This document shows, one piece after another, positions 1 to 11,137 of a DNA stretch of 64,000 bases. Made by a program: the position numbers and the translations under genes. Source of the DNA: Streptomyces odontomachi (GTDB lineage Bacteria > Actinomycetota > Actinomycetes > Streptomycetales > Streptomycetaceae); NCBI RefSeq assembly GCF_024435355.1, contig NZ_JAMJWG010000014.1, forward strand, positions 235,309 to 299,308, read 5' to 3'. A model generated the notes under the pieces. The model ran no database searches, was not told the origin of the DNA, and saw only the letters and a list, made by a program, of their open reading frames with translations. The stretch's first letter is position 1. The number at the start of each line of letters is the position of its first letter.

Positions 1-2
1 TG

Positions 3-770
3 GACACCGACGGGGTGCGGCCGCAGCTGCTCGCGGACGCCTTCCGGGCGACCGGTGCGCGCCTGTTCGTCTGCCAGCCGCTCTTCCAGAACCCGACCGG
101 GGCGGTGCTCGCGCCCGGCCGGCGCGCCGAAGTGCTCCGCATCGCGCGCGACGCGGGCGCCTTCGTCGTCGAGGACGACTATGTGCGCCGGCTCGGTCAC
201 GCCGACGCGGGGCCCCTGCCCAGGCCGCTGGCGACCGACGACGAGGACGGTGTGGTGGTGCACGTCTGCTCGCTCACCAAGGCCACCTCGCCCAGCTTCC
301 GGGTGTGCGCCGTGGCCGCACGCGGCCCGGTGTTCGAGCGGCTGCGCGCCATCCAGGTGGTGGACAACTTCTTCGTGCCGCGCCCACTCCAGGAAGCGGC
401 GCTGGAACTGGTCGGCGCGCCCGCGTGGCCACGGCGGCTGCGGGCCGTGGCGGGCGAGCTACGAGCCCGCCGGGAGGCCATGGTGGGCGAGCTGCGCACC
501 CGGCTCCCGGGGCTTGCCCTGCCGTACGTCCCGGCCGGCGGCTTCCACCTGTGGCTGCGGCTCCCGGACGGCACCGACGAGACCGCCTTCGCGACAGGCG
601 CGCTACGCGCCGGAGTGGCCGTCGCCCCCGGCCGCCCCTACTACTGCGCCGAGCCCCCGGCACCGTTCGTCCGCGTCAGCTTCGCGGGCACGGCGGGCAG
701 CGCGGAGATCACGGAGGGGGCACGGCGGCTGCGCCGGGCCTGGGACGAGGTGGTGGAGCCGGGCAGGTGA
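3..770 (+). CDS. PLP-dependent aminotransferase domain of a MocR-type regulator (5' truncated by window)
   Basis: The frame is open from the first complete codon of the window, so the N-terminus lies upstream. The visible 250 or so residues form the large and C-terminal domains of a fold-type I aminotransferase: an NPTG motif (substrate/PLP contact), VEDDY (the Asp that contacts the pyridine nitrogen) and a Schiff-base lysine in SLTKATSPSFR. This pattern is typical of the aminotransferase half of MocR/PdxR regulators, which carry an N-terminal GntR winged helix; that half would be outside the window, so a free-standing aminotransferase cannot be excluded. Confidence 0.8.
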   Translation, partial: DTDGVRPQLLADAFRATGARLFVCQPLFQNPTGAVLAPGRRAEVLRIARDAGAFVVEDDYVRRLGHADAGPLPRPLATDDEDGVVVHVCSLTKATSPSFRVCAVAARGPVFERLRAIQVVDNFFVPRPLQEAALELVGAPAWPRRLRAVAGELRARREAMVGELRTRLPGLALPYVPAGGFHLWLRLPDGTDETAFATGALRAGVAVAPGRPYYCAEPPAPFVRVSFAGTAGSAEITEGARRLRRAWDEVVEPGR

Positions 771-888
771 AGGGCTGGGTTCGGGGGCGGCCGGGCGGCC
801 GGGCAGCGGGGGAGCGTGGGGAGGCGCTGGCAACGCCGCGGTACCGCTTCGGGCCGCCCGCGCCGCTGGCTCGCGTCGCCGGCCCGCG

Positions 889-1500
889 TCAGGAGGGTCG
901 CGCGGCCCGTGTGTAGTCGGTGACCAGGAGCAGGTCCTTCGCCGGGCCGGTGACCCGCCAGCTGGTCCGCCACCGGTCCGGGCCGGTGACCGTGAAGTCG
1001 CCCCGGTACAGATCTGCGGCGCACGGATGGTGTGCCACGTACGAGCCGCCGCGCAGGTCGAGGTCGTGGAAGGGCCGTCCGTCGGAGAACTCGACGCGGG
1101 CCGTACCCGCCGTGATACCGGGCAGGTACCGCAGCGTCCGCTCGGCCGGTCGCGCAGTGCCCTGCCATACGAACGTGCCGGACTCGTGGTGCAGCAACCC
1201 GCCGCGCTCCGCCGCGTCGCCCGCGCCGGCGTGCGCACCCTTGCCCGTGGCGCCGTGCCGTCCGTGGCCGGCGCCCGTGTCGCCGTCCGGCCCGGAGGTG
1301 CCGTCCGCGGCCAGCGGTGCGAAGACCGTCGTCCCCGTGAACCTGCCCTCCGCGCCGCTCGCCAGGTCACGCACGGTGCGCTCGACGCGCCACGCGCCGG
1401 CCAGGTAGGCGAGGACATCAGGGACCGGGACGGGAGGCATCACCCGGTCCGGTTCCGCAGCCCGGCCACCTATGGCCGCACCTTCGCCGCACGAGCTCAT
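889..1500 (-). CDS. DUF6314-like protein
   Basis: A 203-residue protein (ATG at 1500; an internal ATG at 1440 giving 183 residues is equally plausible because homology-like sequence only begins at VPDVLAYLAGAW). The pattern of an LAGxWRVERTVRD start, a FxGTTxF strand and a closing WRVTGPAKDLLLVTDY resembles the DUF6314 family, a small lipocalin-like beta protein of unknown function. A Gly/Asp/His-rich insert sits near residues 60-90. It converges with the aminotransferase and is divergent from the next gene. The family call is from pattern memory. Confidence 0.7.
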   Translation of the reverse strand: MSSCGEGAAIGGRAAEPDRVMPPVPVPDVLAYLAGAWRVERTVRDLASGAEGRFTGTTVFAPLAADGTSGPDGDTGAGHGRHGATGKGAHAGAGDAAERGGLLHHESGTFVWQGTARPAERTLRYLPGITAGTARVEFSDGRPFHDLDLRGGSYVAHHPCAADLYRGDFTVTGPDRWRTSWRVTGPAKDLLLVTDYTRAARPS

Positions 1501-1679
1501 CCCGGAATCGTACGCGCCGGCGTGCACCCCGGATCGGCGAGACCGGGAGGTGGGGCTGAGGGCGGGGCGAGCGGGCCCGGGCAGCGGGCCGGGGACGCAG
1601 CAAATCCCTTGCGGAGTCCGGAGGGTGGCTGCCACGATCAGCGCATGACGAACGGAAAGGCGGCCGCCGCCCCCCTCCG

Positions 1680-3059
1680 GTGAGCGCCGTGGCACAGCAG
1701 CGCGGGGCAGGACCTCGCAGCACCGCCCACCGGCCCGTACCCCGCTCCAGATCCCGCGCCAGCGCACCGCACGCGCCCCTCTCCCAAGACCCCTCCCCGG
1801 ATGCCTGGGACGCTCGGGATGCCTGGGATGCCGCGTACCGACCGGGTGACGCACCCCCTGTCGGCACCGACGCAGCACTCGACCACGCCCGTGCCCTGCG
1901 TGACGCATGGTTGCGGCACGGCCTGTCCACCCGTCCCGCCGATCGGGACCGGGCCGAGGCCGTGGTCACGGCCCTCTACGCGGAGGTCGGCGCGGCTCCG
2001 CCGCGTTTCTGCTGGGTGGACTCGCCGGCCGCCGCGGCGGACGCGGTCCTCGACAAAGTGCGCCCCTATCGGCCGATGCGGTTACGGGCCGCCACGGCGC
2101 CCGCGCGGACCGCGCACTGGCCGGTCGCCGCCCGTATCGCCGCCTCCCTCGCCGACCTGCGCGACCGCCTGGACCAGCGCATCGGCCGCCGGGTCAGCCG
2201 GCACAGCGTCTACGGGCGCGCCGCCCGCACCCTGGCGCCCGAAGACGCCCTGGAGTGGGGCTGCGGTTCGAAGGACGTGCTGGGGGCCATGCTCCACGAT
2301 TCGCTGGAGACTTCCCTGTTCGACGGCCTCCGGGCCCCGTTGCGCACCGCCCTGCTCTCTGCGGAGCCCGGCAGCGCACCCGGACTGACCTGGTACGGCC
2401 AGCAGGACGTGCACTGGATCGCGCATTACCAGCTGTGCGCGGGTACGGGCCTGGCCAGCTACCCGCGCGACGACTGGCGCAGGCTCGGCCGGTGGGCGAC
2501 GCTGGCGCGGTCGGCGGGTTGGTGGTGGCCGCACGACGGGTTGTGCGTGATGGCCGAACGCCCTGTCGAGGTACACACCGAACCGTCGCCGCACGGCGTG
2601 CACGGCCAGGTACGGCCGCACTGCTCGAGCGGTCCCGCGGTGCGATTCGCCGACGGCACCCGGTTGTACGTCCTGCACGGCACCCCGGTACCGGAATGGG
2701 CCGTCACCGGGCCCACCGTCCGGCGCATCCACGCGGAGCCCAACGTCGAAGTGCGCCGCTGCGCCATCGAGCACCTCGGCTGGGACACCTACGTCGAGCG
2801 GGCCGGACTCGACCTGACGGCCACGGCCGACGACCCCGGCAACCCCGGTGCCGAGCTGCGGCTCTACCACCTGCCGTGGCGGGTGCTGGGCGAGCTCGGA
2901 CGCGTGTTGCTCGTCGTCAACGGCACCGTGGAACCCGACGGACACCGCAGGCGCTACGGACTCCACGTCCCGCTGAACATCGACGACCCGGTCGCCGCGG
3001 CGGGCTGGTCCTACGGACTCAGCCGCGAACAGTACGCAGGCCTGGCCCGCCGTACCTGA
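1680..3059 (+). CDS. DUF6745-like protein
   Basis: A 459-residue soluble protein. The C-terminal two thirds contains DUF6745-like blocks: WYGQQDVHWIAHYQL, GWWWPHDGLCVMAERP, a FADGTRLYVLHGTPVP segment and EPNVEVRRCAIEHLGWDTYVE. Function unknown. The chosen GTG overlaps the stop of a 12-codon ATG frame at 1645-1683 and has no clear ribosome site, so the start is uncertain; a later start near residue 60 is possible because the first 50 residues are low-complexity. The next gene follows after about 110 bases and probably works with it. Confidence 0.75.
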   Translation: MSAVAQQRGAGPRSTAHRPVPRSRSRASAPHAPLSQDPSPDAWDARDAWDAAYRPGDAPPVGTDAALDHARALRDAWLRHGLSTRPADRDRAEAVVTALYAEVGAAPPRFCWVDSPAAAADAVLDKVRPYRPMRLRAATAPARTAHWPVAARIAASLADLRDRLDQRIGRRVSRHSVYGRAARTLAPEDALEWGCGSKDVLGAMLHDSLETSLFDGLRAPLRTALLSAEPGSAPGLTWYGQQDVHWIAHYQLCAGTGLASYPRDDWRRLGRWATLARSAGWWWPHDGLCVMAERPVEVHTEPSPHGVHGQVRPHCSSGPAVRFADGTRLYVLHGTPVPEWAVTGPTVRRIHAEPNVEVRRCAIEHLGWDTYVERAGLDLTATADDPGNPGAELRLYHLPWRVLGELGRVLLVVNGTVEPDGHRRRYGLHVPLNIDDPVAAAGWSYGLSREQYAGLARRT

Positions 3060-3167
3060 CGCGACGTCACCCTTCCCCACGCTTTCCACGCACGCCCACG
3101 CACCCCACATTCATCCGCCCCACTCGGCCGCCCATCCGTCCACACCACCAGCCAGAGGTGATCACTC

Positions 3168-3626
3168 ATGGCCACGTCGACCCCGACCACCCTCGCCGAT
3201 CTCACCGCCCGCACCGGCCTCGACGTCCTCGCTCACATCGAGCGCGAGGTGGCCGTCCCGGTGATCGCTGGGCTCCAGGCGCAGGGCGATCTGATCGTGG
3301 TGCCGTGGCAGCTCCTGGCGGACGTCACCGTGCCGTCGACGGCGCGATGGCAGGAGGTCCCCGCGGCCGGCGTGGTGCTGCTGCGCGGCGCTGCCGGCGG
3401 TAACCCGCACACGCTGGTCGCCGACGCCGGCACCTGCCGGTGGACCCGGACGGTGGAGGACCCGGAGGGCCTGGCGCTCGCCGTCGTGGAGAACACGGCG
3501 GTCGTCCATCTCGTCCACCCCGAGCACGGCGGCAGCGGTATCGCGCCGGGCAGGTACGTGGTGCGCCGGCAGCGCGAGGGCGGTACGGAGGCGGGGTTGC
3601 GTGGCCATCGGCTGATCGTCGACTGA
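3168..3626 (+). CDS. Hypothetical protein paired with the DUF6745-like gene
   Basis: A 152-residue protein of unknown function, ATG start with a GAGGTG ribosome site a few bases upstream. The sequence has hydrophobic strands (DLIVVPWQLL, GVVLLRGAAGG, AVVENTAVVHLVHPEHG) and ends with a basic stretch RYVVRRQREGG, suggesting a small beta-rich soluble protein. No signal peptide or membrane segment. Its position directly downstream on the same strand suggests co-transcription with the DUF6745-like gene. Confidence 0.7.
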   Translation: MATSTPTTLADLTARTGLDVLAHIEREVAVPVIAGLQAQGDLIVVPWQLLADVTVPSTARWQEVPAAGVVLLRGAAGGNPHTLVADAGTCRWTRTVEDPEGLALAVVENTAVVHLVHPEHGGSGIAPGRYVVRRQREGGTEAGLRGHRLIVD

Positions 3627-3720
3627 GGGCCGCCGGGCGGGGGCGCCGTTCTCATGCCGGTTTCATGTCAAGGTGCTGCCGGTGCGGTTGGGAAGCAGGC
3701 GGCGGTTGCATCCTCCTTCC

Positions 3721-3990
3721 ATGGCTGAGCTTCGTGCACCTTCCGCCGACGGCACCGAGATCACCGCGCTCGACGAGGGCGACGGATCCGCGCTGCTGGT
3801 GGTACCTCCCGGCGGCGGGGACGCCACCGCCTGGGACCAGGTCGTGCGGGTGCTCCGTGCCGACCTGGCGGCCGTCCTCCCCGACGTCCGGGTCGTCACG
3901 TTGCCCCGGCAGGGCCACTTCGCCCACCTCATGGCCCCGGCCGCCCTGGCGGACGTGATACGGGAGGCGGCAGCGCGGGTGCGGTGGTAG
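3721..3990 (+). pseudogene. Alpha/beta hydrolase with large internal deletion
   Basis: An 89-residue frame that joins the beginning of an alpha/beta hydrolase (DGTEITALDEGDGSALLVVPPGGGDATAWDQVV, spanning residues 10-42) directly to its end (LPDVRVVTLPRQGHFAHLMAPAALADVI, with the catalytic-His-like GH). The nucleophile elbow GxSxG, the catalytic acid and the cap are absent, while family members are normally about 250-280 residues. The join is in frame. I read it as a decayed gene produced by an internal deletion; expression as a micro-protein is possible but not supported. Confidence 0.6.
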
Positions 3991-4042
3991 GCGGCGGGTT
4001 CGGTGGTGCGGCAGATCAGCGGCACCGTGCGATGCTGTGGGC

Positions 4043-4435
4043 ATGAACCTGGACGACCTCGTGCGGCTGCGCCGCGCCCGTGACGCGATGGACCGCGACT
4101 ACGCGCGACCGCTGGACGTCCCGGCGCTGGCGAACATCGCCCTCATGTCGCCCGGGCACTTCTCCCGCAGCTTCCGCGCCGCCTTCGGCGAGACGCCCTA
4201 CAGCTATCTGATGACCCGCCGCATCGAGCGGGCGAAGGCGCTGCTGCGACGTGGCGACATGAGCGTGACGGACGTCTGCTTCGCGGTGGGCTGCACCTCG
4301 CTCGGCTCGTTCAGCTCGCGCTTCAGCGAGCTGGTCGGCGAGAGCCCCAGCGCCTACCGGGCCCGCCCGCACGACGACGGTGCCGCGATCCCGGCGTGCG
4401 TCGCCAAGATCCTCACACGACCGGTCAGGATCTGA
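4043..4435 (+). CDS. AraC-family transcriptional regulator (single-domain)
   Basis: A 130-residue protein that is almost only the AraC/XylS DNA-binding domain: two helix-turn-helix units, with YARPLDVPALANIALMSPGHFSRSFR, first HTH, and the family signature VTDVCFAVGCTSLGSFSSRFSELVGESPSAYR, second HTH. No ligand-binding domain, as in MarA/SoxS-like short members. A GTG two codons upstream (4037) is an alternative start. The glyoxalase-fold gene starts 37 bases downstream, a pairing common in Streptomyces, so it probably regulates that operon. Confidence 0.88.
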   Translation: MNLDDLVRLRRARDAMDRDYARPLDVPALANIALMSPGHFSRSFRAAFGETPYSYLMTRRIERAKALLRRGDMSVTDVCFAVGCTSLGSFSSRFSELVGESPSAYRARPHDDGAAIPACVAKILTRPVRI

Positions 4436-4472
4436 GAAGCGCGATCCGCCGGCGCCTCGTAGCGTCGGGGGC

Positions 4473-4889
4473 ATGAACATCAAGCTTTCCACGTGCTTCA
4501 TCGCCGTCGACGACCACGACAAGGCGCTCGGCTTCTACCGCGACGTCCTCGGCCTGGAGGTACGCAACGACGTCGCCTTCGAGGGGATGCGCTGGGTGAC
4601 CGTCGGCTCACCCGCACAACCCGATGTGGAGATCGTCCTCGAACCGCCGCTCGCCAACCCCAACGCTTCCCCGGCCGACAAGCAGGCGATGGCGGAACTG
4701 CTGGCCAAGGGCATGCTGCGGGCCGTGATCTTCAGCACCGACGACTGCGACGCCACGTTCGAACGCATCCGGGCAGCCGGCGCCGAAGTGTTGCAGGAGC
4801 CGATCGACCAGCCGTACGGGGTCCGCGACTGCGCCTTCCGCGACCCGGCCGGCAACATGCTCCGCTTCAACCAGCCCCGCAAGCGATAG
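4473..4889 (+). CDS. VOC/glyoxalase-fold protein
   Basis: A 138-residue vicinal-oxygen-chelate protein. Two beta-alpha-beta-beta-beta modules are visible: CFIAVDDHDKALGFYRDVLGLEV at the start and ATFERIRAAGAEVLQEPIDQPYGVRDCAFRDPAGNMLRFNQ at the end. The FRDPAGNMLRF motif is typical of glyoxalase I/dioxygenase-like proteins. The substrate cannot be predicted; members bind metals or small ligands such as antibiotics or methylglyoxal adducts. It follows the AraC regulator closely and is likely co-transcribed with it. Confidence 0.88.
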   Translation: MNIKLSTCFIAVDDHDKALGFYRDVLGLEVRNDVAFEGMRWVTVGSPAQPDVEIVLEPPLANPNASPADKQAMAELLAKGMLRAVIFSTDDCDATFERIRAAGAEVLQEPIDQPYGVRDCAFRDPAGNMLRFNQPRKR

Positions 4890-5042
4890 GCGGCAGGCCA
4901 CCCCTCAGGTAGGACAGTAGCGTTACCGGCGAACATGCCGGGACGCAGAAGAACCGGACAAAGTGCCTGCGGCTGGTGAGGGCAGGCCGGGCGACGACGG
5001 GCAGGACCGCGACGGCGGCCCCGCCGCACAGATGGAGAGACG

Positions 5043-7475
<2,433 letters not shown>

Positions 7476-7540
7476 CCGGGACGGACGGGGCGCGCCGGGC
7501 CCGGTGGGACGGGGCACGCGGGCCCGGTGGGACGGTCCAG

Positions 7541-7577
7541 CGGGGCGAGTCACCCTCCGCCGAGGGGACTCGCCCCT
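7541..7577 (+). terminator. Hairpin terminator after the UvrA paralogue
   Basis: A 10-bp stem (7542-7551 with 7567-7576) is extended inside by a CCCT/AGGG pair across one bulged A. It is followed by a pyrimidine-rich stretch. It separates the UvrA-like gene from the arginine operon. Confidence 0.65.
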
Positions 7578-7669
7578 CTCCGTTTACTCGTCTTTACTCG
7601 TCCATTCACCCACTCATCCCCATTTGCATATGAGGTGGGCCATATACCGACCGTCCTGCCGCATTCTCA

Positions 7670-7708
7670 CCATTGCATAAATGTGCTGTGCTGCGTATAG
7701 TCATGCTC
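7670..7708 (+). promoter_or_regulatory. argC promoter with overlapping ARG-box-like operator
   Basis: TTGCAT (7673-7678) and TATAGT (7696-7701) are separated by 17 bases, a good housekeeping-type promoter, predicting a start near 7708 and a very short leader before the AGGAGGT ribosome site (7714-7720). The TTGCATAAATG and GCGTATAGTCATGCT segments across it resemble Streptomyces ARG boxes (TGCATA/CATGCA-type half-sites), so ArgR bound here would occlude polymerase. Operator assignment rests on resemblance. Confidence 0.7.
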
Positions 7709-7724
7709 TCCAGAGGAGGTTTCC

Positions 7725-8753
7725 ATGACGGTGCGGGTGGCAGTGGCCGGGGCCAGCGGGTACGCGGGGGGTGAGGCGCTTCGGCTGCTCCTGGGGCACC
7801 CCGAGGTCGAGATAGGCGCGCTCACCGGCAACAGCAACGCGGGGCAGCGGCTCGGCGCCCTGCAACCCCATCTGCTCCCGCTCGCCGACCGCGTCCTGGA
7901 GCCGACCACGCCGGAGGCGCTCGCCGGCCACGACGTGGTCTTCCTCGCACTGCCGCACGGCGAGTCCGCCGCCGTCGCCGAGCAGCTCGGCCCGGATGTG
8001 CTCGTGATCGACATGGGCGCCGACTTCCGTCTGAAGGACCCGGCCCAGTGGCAGCGGTTCTACGGCTCCGAGCACGCCGGGACCTGGCCCTACGGTCTAC
8101 CGGAGCTGCCGGGCTGCCGCGCGGCGCTCGAGGGGACCAAGCGCATCGCGGTGCCGGGCTGCTACCCCACCGCCGTCACCCTCGCGCTCTTCCCGGCGTA
8201 CGCGGCCTCCCTCGTCGAGCCGGAGGCCGTGATCATGGCCGCATCCGGCACCTCGGGCGCGGGCAAGGCGCCGAAGCCGCACCTGCTGGGCAGCGAGGTC
8301 ATGGGCTCGCTCTCGCCGTACGGCGTCGGCGGCGTGCACCGGCACACTCCCGAGATCATCCAGAACCTCGGCGCGGCCGCGGGCGAGCCGGTCACCGTCT
8401 CCTTCACGCCGGTGCTGGCACCTACGCCGCGCGGCATCCTCGCCACCTGCTCGGCCCGCGCCAAGGACGGGGTGAGCGACGAGGCCCTGCGCACCGCGTA
8501 CGAGAAGGCACTGGCCGACGAGCCGTTCGTGCATCTGCTGCCCGCCGGTCGCTGGCCCAGCACCGCCGCCGTCTACGCCTCGAACACCGTCCAGGTCCAG
8601 GTCGCGCTCGACGCGGCGGCCGGCCGCGTGATCGCCGTCAGCGCCATCGACAACCTCACCAAGGGCACCGCGGGCGGCGCCGTGCAGAGCATGAACCTCG
8701 CGCTCGGCCTCGCCGAGGAGACGGGCCTGCCGACCGTCGGCATCGCACCGTGA
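7725..8753 (+). CDS. argC: N-acetyl-gamma-glutamyl-phosphate reductase
   Basis: A 342-residue cytosolic NADPH-dependent reductase, third step of arginine biosynthesis. The N-terminal Rossmann segment is VAVAGASGYAGGEALRLL, and the catalytic Cys146 lies in VPGCYPTA. GHDVVFLALPHGES and VSAIDNLTKGTAGGAVQ are further ArgC blocks. Length is normal for the family. It is the first gene of argCJBDR and has a strong ribosome site and the promoter/operator immediately upstream. Confidence 0.97.
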   Translation: MTVRVAVAGASGYAGGEALRLLLGHPEVEIGALTGNSNAGQRLGALQPHLLPLADRVLEPTTPEALAGHDVVFLALPHGESAAVAEQLGPDVLVIDMGADFRLKDPAQWQRFYGSEHAGTWPYGLPELPGCRAALEGTKRIAVPGCYPTAVTLALFPAYAASLVEPEAVIMAASGTSGAGKAPKPHLLGSEVMGSLSPYGVGGVHRHTPEIIQNLGAAAGEPVTVSFTPVLAPTPRGILATCSARAKDGVSDEALRTAYEKALADEPFVHLLPAGRWPSTAAVYASNTVQVQVALDAAAGRVIAVSAIDNLTKGTAGGAVQSMNLALGLAEETGLPTVGIAP

Positions 8754-8952
8754 TCAGGAGGCCCCTCCCCGGGGCACCCCTGGCACCGGGGGAGGCAGCC
8801 GGCGGAGCGCAGCCACCCGCCGGGGCGCACACCACCACCGGGGCCACGCCGGCGCACCCCGCCGGCCCCACCGACATCAGCCGCCCGGCCGGCACGGCGA
8901 GGGACCACCTCGGCCGCTCGGACGGCAGGGCGAGGAAGAAGGAGACACTGTC
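8754..8952 (+). other. argC-argJ spacer, 199 bases
   Basis: Very GC-rich spacer with several short inverted repeats, including one around 8849-8875, and no credible gene. The length is unusual inside an otherwise tight operon. It could carry an internal promoter or attenuator, but I see no T-run and no clear promoter. Confidence 0.4.
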
Positions 8953-10155
8953 GTGAGCGTCACGGCCGCCAAGGGCTTCAAGGCCGCGGGCATCACCGCG
9001 GGAATCAAGGAGAGCGGCGCACCCGACCTGGCCCTCGTCGTCAACACCGGCCCCCGCCACGCTGCCGCCGGTGTCTTCACCTCCAACCGCGTGAAGGCCG
9101 CCCCGGTGCTCTGGTCGGAGCAGGTGATCAAGGGCGGGACGGTCTCCGCTGTGGTGCTCAACTCCGGGGGCGCCAACGCCTGCACCGGATCGAAGGGCTT
9201 CCAGGACACCCACGCCACCGCCGAACGGGTCGCCGAGGCCCTCGAAGGACACAGCGCGGGCGAGGTCGCCGTCGCCTCGACCGGCCTGATCGGCACCCTG
9301 CTGCCGATGGACAAGCTGCTTCCCGGTGTGGACCAGGCCGCCGCCGCGCTCTCCGAGGACGGTGGCGAGAAGGCCGCGATCGCCATCAAGACGACCGACA
9401 CCGTGCACAAGACGGCCGTCGTCCGAGGCGGGAACACCTCCGGGGGCGCCGCCGGGGACGGTGGTGCCGCGTCCGGGGCCGGCTGGGCCGTCGGTGGCAT
9501 GGCCAAGGGCGCGGGCATGCTCGCCCCCGGCCTCGCCACCATGCTCGTCGTCCTCACCACCGACGCCGACCTGGACCCCGCGACCCTGGACAAGGCGCTG
9601 CGGGACGCCACCCGCACCACCTTCGACCGCATCGACTCCGACGGCTGCATGTCCACCAACGACACCGTGCTGCTGCTCGCCTCCGGAGCCTCCGGCGTCA
9701 CCCCGGACTACGCGGAGTTCGCCGAGGCGGTGCGGGCGGTCTGCGACGACCTCGGCCGGCAGATGGTCGCCGACGCCGAGGGCGCGAGCAAGGACATCAG
9801 GATCGACGTGATCGGCGCCGCAACCGAGGACGAAGCCGTGCAGGTGGGGCGCACCATCGCGCGCAACAACCTGCTGAAGTGCGCCATCCACGGTGAGGAC
9901 CCCAACTGGGGCCGGGTGCTGTCCGCCATCGGCACCACCTCCGCCACCTTCGAACCGGACCGGCTGAACGTCGCCATCAACGGCGTCTGGGTCTGCAAGA
10001 ACGGTTCTGTCGGCGAGGACCGCGAGCTGGTCGACATGCGCTACCGGGAGGTCACCGTCACCGCCGACCTCGCCGCCGGGTCCGCCGGCGCGACGATCTG
10101 GACCAACGACCTGACCGCCGACTACGTCCACGAGAACAGCGCGTACTCCTCCTGA
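8953..10155 (+). CDS. argJ: Bifunctional ornithine acetyltransferase/N-acetylglutamate synthase
   Basis: A 400-residue ArgJ, which transfers acetyl from N-acetylornithine to glutamate and thereby closes the acetyl cycle. The self-cleavage site is visible as LATMLV; the new N-terminal nucleophile would be Thr196, splitting alpha and beta chains. Further ArgJ motifs are NSGGANACTG, IASTG-like VASTGLIG, and the GEDPNWGRV block. GTG start with GAAGGAGA ribosome site. Whether it also makes N-acetylglutamate from acetyl-CoA cannot be told from sequence. Confidence 0.97.
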   Translation: MSVTAAKGFKAAGITAGIKESGAPDLALVVNTGPRHAAAGVFTSNRVKAAPVLWSEQVIKGGTVSAVVLNSGGANACTGSKGFQDTHATAERVAEALEGHSAGEVAVASTGLIGTLLPMDKLLPGVDQAAAALSEDGGEKAAIAIKTTDTVHKTAVVRGGNTSGGAAGDGGAASGAGWAVGGMAKGAGMLAPGLATMLVVLTTDADLDPATLDKALRDATRTTFDRIDSDGCMSTNDTVLLLASGASGVTPDYAEFAEAVRAVCDDLGRQMVADAEGASKDIRIDVIGAATEDEAVQVGRTIARNNLLKCAIHGEDPNWGRVLSAIGTTSATFEPDRLNVAINGVWVCKNGSVGEDRELVDMRYREVTVTADLAAGSAGATIWTNDLTADYVHENSAYSS

Positions 10156-10213
10156 CCGCGCCGGTGGACCGCGCCCGCGCCCCCGAGCCTCCCCAGAGGA
10201 TTGTCGAACCCGC

Positions 10214-11137
10214 ATGAGCACACGTCAGCACACCGCACTGCCCAAGGCACAGATCCTCATCGAGGCGCTGCCCTGGCTGACCCGGCACCACGGCAAGACC
10301 GTCGTCATCAAGTTCGGTGGCAACGCCATGGTGGACGAGCAGCTGAAGGCCGCCTTCGCGCAGGACGTCGTCTTCCTGCGACACGCCGGCCTCAAGCCCG
10401 TCGTCGTGCACGGCGGCGGACCGCAGATCAGCGCCCAGCTGGACCGGCACGGGCTCGTCTCCGAGTTCAAGGCGGGCCTGCGGGTGACCACGCCGGAGGC
10501 CATGGACGTGGTCCGGATGGTCCTCGCCGGCCAGGTGCAGCGCGAACTCGTCGGGCTGCTCAACCGGCACGGCCCGCTGGCCGTCGGGCTCACCGGCGAG
10601 GACGCCCACACCATCACCGCCACCCGGCACCGGCCCCGGATCGACGGCGAGCTGGTGGACATCGGCCGCGTCGGTGAGATCACCGAGATAGACACCGGCG
10701 CCATCGAGGCGCTGCTCGCCGACGGCCGCATCCCGGTGGTGTCCTCCATCGCACGCTCCGCCGACGACGGACACGTCTACAACGTCAACGCCGACACCGC
10801 GGCCGCCGCGCTCGCCGCCGCCCTGAAGGCCGAGACGCTGATGGTGCTCACCGACGTCGAGGGCCTCTACGAGGACTGGCCGAACAGCGACGACGTGATC
10901 AGCCGGCTCACCGCCAGCGAGCTGGAGAAGCTGCTGCCCGAGCTGAGCAGCGGCATGGTGCCGAAGATGGAGGGCTGCCTGCACGCGGTGCGCGGCGGCG
11001 TCACCACCGCACGTGTCATCGACGGCCGCGTCCAGCACTCGATCCTGCTGGAGATCTTCACGGACGAAGGCATCGGCACGATGGTCGTGCCGGACGACGA
11101 GACCACACCGCACGTGGCACAAGGGGAGACAGCATGA
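10214..11137 (+). CDS. argB: Acetylglutamate kinase
   Basis: A 307-residue amino-acid kinase that phosphorylates N-acetylglutamate. The phosphate-binding KFGGNAM and VVHGGGPQIS motifs are near the N-terminus, with nucleotide-site segments YNVNADTAAAALAAALKAE and LTDVEGLY and the closing GGMVPKM-like SSGMVPKMEGCLHAV. The N-terminal extension of about 25 residues with helical character is seen in arginine-inhibited hexameric enzymes. Its stop overlaps the argD start (ATGA), indicating translational coupling. Confidence 0.97.
   Translation: MSTRQHTALPKAQILIEALPWLTRHHGKTVVIKFGGNAMVDEQLKAAFAQDVVFLRHAGLKPVVVHGGGPQISAQLDRHGLVSEFKAGLRVTTPEAMDVVRMVLAGQVQRELVGLLNRHGPLAVGLTGEDAHTITATRHRPRIDGELVDIGRVGEITEIDTGAIEALLADGRIPVVSSIARSADDGHVYNVNADTAAAALAAALKAETLMVLTDVEGLYEDWPNSDDVISRLTASELEKLLPELSSGMVPKMEGCLHAVRGGVTTARVIDGRVQHSILLEIFTDEGIGTMVVPDDETTPHVAQGETA

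Noticed and set aside
1645..1683. 12-codon leader peptide coupled to the DUF6745-like gene
   Set aside because: Sequence is a simple Ala/Pro run with no conservation evidence; overlap with the GTG is likely coincidental.
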